Positions 60,500 through 64,000 of a DNA stretch of 64,000 nucleotides are shown in pieces. The first letter of the stretch is position 1; the number at the start of each line of letters is the position of its first letter. The notes below the pieces were generated by a model that saw nothing but the letters and a program-made list of their open reading frames with translations, did not search any database and was not told the origin of the DNA. Location: the NCBI GenBank assembly GCA_031769625.1, contig JAUIMM010000113.1:18338501-18402500 (forward strand), given 5' to 3'. Made by a program: the position numbers and the translations under genes. The stretch is from Taudactylus pleione (taxonomy: Eukaryota; Chordata; Amphibia; Anura; Myobatrachidae).

Positions 60500-62560
60500 G
60501 TTTAGTATGGAGACGCCAGGAGGTACAGTTTCTAGTAATATAAAATGTCCTTTCTTATGTAAATTGTTGGTATTTAATGAACACGTAACATAATAAAAAG
60601 CCAGCATTAAAAATATTTGATTTTAAGCAAAATAAATAAATAATAATGTAGCTATTTGCAACATCAGAGACAAATGCTTTTATCGTGTCTGCAAACAATG
60701 CTTTAATTATGAAGTGGGAAAAAAAATATATATACGGTCTAAATAGCTATTCTCATAATCAGCAGGTTTGCAGAACATTTTACTGAAACATAGCCACTTT
60801 GCCTTTTTGTGCACATTCGGTGAATGGGTTCAGGATCTCGTCCATCAGGTACAGTAAATTGTTCTTTGCTAGATAATGTACTCAGACAACTCCTGCTTGT
60901 TTAATTCTATTGATTTACAGTGTTAAACTGAAATAATCTGATACCCGCTTCCTGGCCTTCGAATTGTTGTTGCAGAGAAAGAAAAAAAAAAGAACAGAAA
61001 GCTGATTAGTTTTTTTTCAGCTCTTTTAGCTGTTTTGAATGTATAATTATCATTGCAGGTCATTTGATAGCCGTTCTAATTGCTGCCAACCATTGTCTGC
61101 TTGCACTTAATGCTGTAACACGATCAACATCCTACTTTGGTTGATGTTTGGTGGTAAACTTTAATTAACTCTTATTGCATTGAGGAGAAGTTCACTCACA
61201 GTGCTACAAGACTAATTATTCACCTCCATTACATCCTGGCAGATCTTCTAGTTCTTGCTTATAACAGATGAGCCACTCTGTAATAATGCCCCAACAACTC
61301 TGTTCTATAAGGTTGCTCTGCAGTGATATTTTGTTGCCTCTTGTAGGAGATAATTGGGTAAAATAATTATTTGAGCTCTGTATCTGATTTTTCATACACC
61401 TATCTCAGATTACCTTTTTCCTGCCAGGCAATATCATTTTAATAGAAAGGGTAGATTTAAGATAACATTATTCCGTCAGCTCAGTCCCACTATGCCTGGT
61501 TCTCCTGAATCAATACAATTAAGCTTGTCTCCTGTTGGAATTCTGGTAATTATTTATCTTAAAATACTTTTCCTGTAATGATATTGAAGTTAAGGTAATC
61601 AGGTTACTGGCAAATCATGTAGAATTCAACTCCGAATTGCTGTCCGCTTGATTATAATTTGTGTGACATCAAGTTTGTTTGAAAAGGGATAATGTGAGGG
61701 TAAAGCAAGGAGCTTATAATTGTGGTTGACATTTGTTTGTTTATAATGAAATCTAATTAAGGTTCATACATCTAAAAACACAAAAGTTAATTACCGAATT
61801 GTTCATTTCACTTCTACACAACAGACAAATTAAGTCTCAGTGTAAAAAAAAAAATGACAAAAGATGACAATATCCAGAAGTAGACTTGTCTCCTCTAATT
61901 TGTGCATCATTAGGACAGGTCACACTAAGTGAATTAATAACTTATTAACAAATAAGAAATGTGCAGGATTACAACATGCTGTAACTAAAGAGACATTCAT
62001 TATTTCTGAAATTATGGCATCTACTGATTTTTTTCCCCCATCCCGTCAAAAAATGGCTTATAGGAGTATTATTCAATGCAGTATGGTCTTAAAAATATGC
62101 AACTTAGCTGAAATACTGAATCCTAAGAAACCATATGGAAACTTGTTTTTTGTAAGGTCTGGACGCCATCTGTTAATTGCATGACTAGCATCACTAGTAA
62201 GGGGTGTTGAATGCACTGTTTAAATATGTACTGAAAGGCTTTAAATATACTTTCTCCCAGTCCTACACAGCCTGGTTTTTAAATCACTATGACTCGTAGG
62301 GTTTCTAATAGAAATGGAATGTTTCCCCCGAAATACCTGGCCGGTGATTAGTTTTATGAAGATAATTACAGTGGTGTTAGGCTTCAGACAAAGTTGTTGT
62401 TTTTTTTTTGGTAACCAGAGAATAGAAAGTTTATTGTTGTGATGTTGTTAGAACATAGTCGTAAATTATGGTTTCATAGGACCAACTTCATCGTCTAATT
62501 GTTTAATGATGCCTTAAAACTCTTACTTGCTTTGTTAAAACAACAGGGGTCCCTCCTCTC
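60500..62560. other. repeat-poor noncoding stretch, regulatory-like
   Basis: Single-copy-looking sequence with many TAATTA/ATTAAT and CATTTGATAG-like words and few transposon marks. It resembles conserved noncoding DNA in texture only. No exon or RNA gene is supported. Confidence 0.35.
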
Positions 62561-64000
62561 ATGTGGATATGAACACACTACTTTGTATAGATCTACCAAG
62601 TATATACATATACATAAGCATCACTGAGGCTTCTTCTATCAAAGAATGGAGCCTTAAAATTACTTATGATTACTCCAAAACCCCCGCTGACTCAATGTCC
62701 TTCTGTTCCCTAACCAAACTAATAATTATTAATGGGACACTACTGCAAGGATACTACAATGCCTGTGTGTGTGTCTGCCCTTCTAACATCTTTTGTTCAT
62801 ACAAACACAGTATGTATTTGTTTTTTATACCTTGTCGTTTATATAAATACTCAGCACACAAACACAGTCTAGTGAAACAAAGGGAAATCGTAGTCTGAGC
62901 CACAGAACAGTGCTGATATGGATTTCATTATAGTTAAACTTGCGGTCCCAGCTACTAGTTTTGTGCTGACATCACTGGAACCGATGATTCTTCAAACATG
63001 TGACTAAATTAATAATATCTATACGCCTCTTGTGTACCACAGATTCTACTAGCCAGACACGTGTCCATAGTACATATATTATGGAGCATACACTCTATGT
63101 AAGCCAGCACAGCACCTACTTAAATAAGTTATACATGGAAATAAAGGGGTATATACTGTACAAATCATAAGGGGAAGAGCCTTATGCCCAGCAAAAATGC
63201 TTTGCCCTGTACATCCATGGGTAATCACTAGTGATAAGATTCACCTGAGTTCACCAAAGATAGTGGCCTTAATGACGAGGATAGAGGCGGTACATGTCCT
63301 TAATCCATGTTCTGTTATGGCCATCTCATGCTACTGGATTGTAGTTGTGTGGGTTTTTATGTTTTTAATTTTTTTATTTATACTTAACAATTAAGTTTTT
63401 TCATTCAGAAATAGGCCTAAAAAACAAAACCAGGGCTAACCAAGTCATGCATGTACATGTTCCCTCATGCTGCCCAGGCAACGTTATAAATGAACCCTCC
63501 CTGCTCTAGGCCAGTATTCCAAGGCCACTGAGTATTTTGTAAATTGGAGAAAAAAAATAAGGCACATACTCAGAAGCAGATTCTATAATCTGGTAATTGC
63601 AGTATATTATATGATGGCAAGACTAGGCAGTTGAAGTTATTTCATCTCTTTCTGTAGAGGTAGGCAAAATACATCGCCACATGTTCTTAAAGGTTACTGT
63701 TTTTCAATGTAATTGGAAAGATAAAGGTATATTTATGAAGCAGTGATAACAACTTTTTTTGCTACAGGAAGGGGTATTCCCAGGTGTCTCCTGCGGTCCC
63801 TCTATCTTGACATGGCATTACTCTATATCCATTATAGAGGACCTGCAAATCCAGTTAGGCTTTGCAAGATCCCTTCTGGGACAAGTCACAATGTGCTGCT
63901 GCTCATTTGCCTATTGCTGGACCTTCTTACCAACATAGCAGCAGGGTTTTCACCGGGCCCCCGATTGATAAATTGCTGCCAAAACGCGTTGTGTATCACC
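62561..64000. other. noncoding stretch, no gene recognised
   Basis: A 111-codon open frame starting near 62563 has no motif and a low-complexity start. I take it as chance. The final 70 bases (CACCGGGCCCCCGATTGAT) resemble the edge of a dispersed repeat running out of the window. Confidence 0.45.

Noticed and set aside
62563..62898. 111-residue open frame as a gene
   Set aside because: No motif, no splice or promoter context, and cysteine/valine-rich from a TGTGTGTG run. Chance is the simpler reading.

Overview
The window looks like vertebrate nuclear DNA, most likely from an anuran amphibian. It is AT-rich and intron- or intergenic-like, with no dense gene content and many short inverted-repeat DNA transposons and SINE copies of kinds I associate with frog genomes. 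The species and the chromosomal gene cannot be named from the sequence. No complete, confidently functional host gene is visible. Almost all open frames are shadows of repeats.

Layout: 1-5.5 kb is noncoding, with one inverted-repeat element (1284-2199) and a reverse-strand tRNA-type SINE (about 4013-4276). From 5.5 to 7.0 kb lies a decayed Tc1-type transposon whose left end was hit by a 271-bp hAT-like MITE. The centrepiece is a complete 9.6-kb hAT transposon at 7654-17272. It is bounded by imperfect terminal inverted repeats and a perfect 8-bp target duplication (ATTTGAAT). It holds a reverse-strand ZBED-type transposase broken by two in-frame stops, a strong TATA box near its right end, and, between the two, about 5.7 kb of a roughly 41-bp minisatellite with a 1.23-kb higher-order duplication. 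The hAT element itself landed in the arm of an older foldback element (to about 17556).

From 17.6 to 39 kb is ordinary noncoding DNA dense in MITEs: 23231-23425, 26989-27591 with a TAA duplication, 30080-30336, 30389-30582, 32629-33960 with a second one nested inside at 33212-33742, and 35198-35564. There is also a family present in at least three copies (about 31866, 35570 and 38219), a C-rich 19-20-bp minisatellite (29228-29870) and several microsatellites.

From about 39 to 64 kb repeats become sparser. At 47.5-48.2 kb there is a pyrimidine-rich, CpG-containing stretch that could be a 5' exon of a host gene, ending at a GTAAGT donor (48188) after a 30-codon open frame. It is followed by long repeat-poor AT-rich sequence (48.2-56.6 and 60.5-62.5 kb) with POU/homeodomain-like words, including a perfect double-octamer palindrome at 54074-54089. 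This resembles the regulatory landscape of a developmental gene, but that is inference. Further MITEs lie at 56676-56993, 57238-57645 and 58344-58518.
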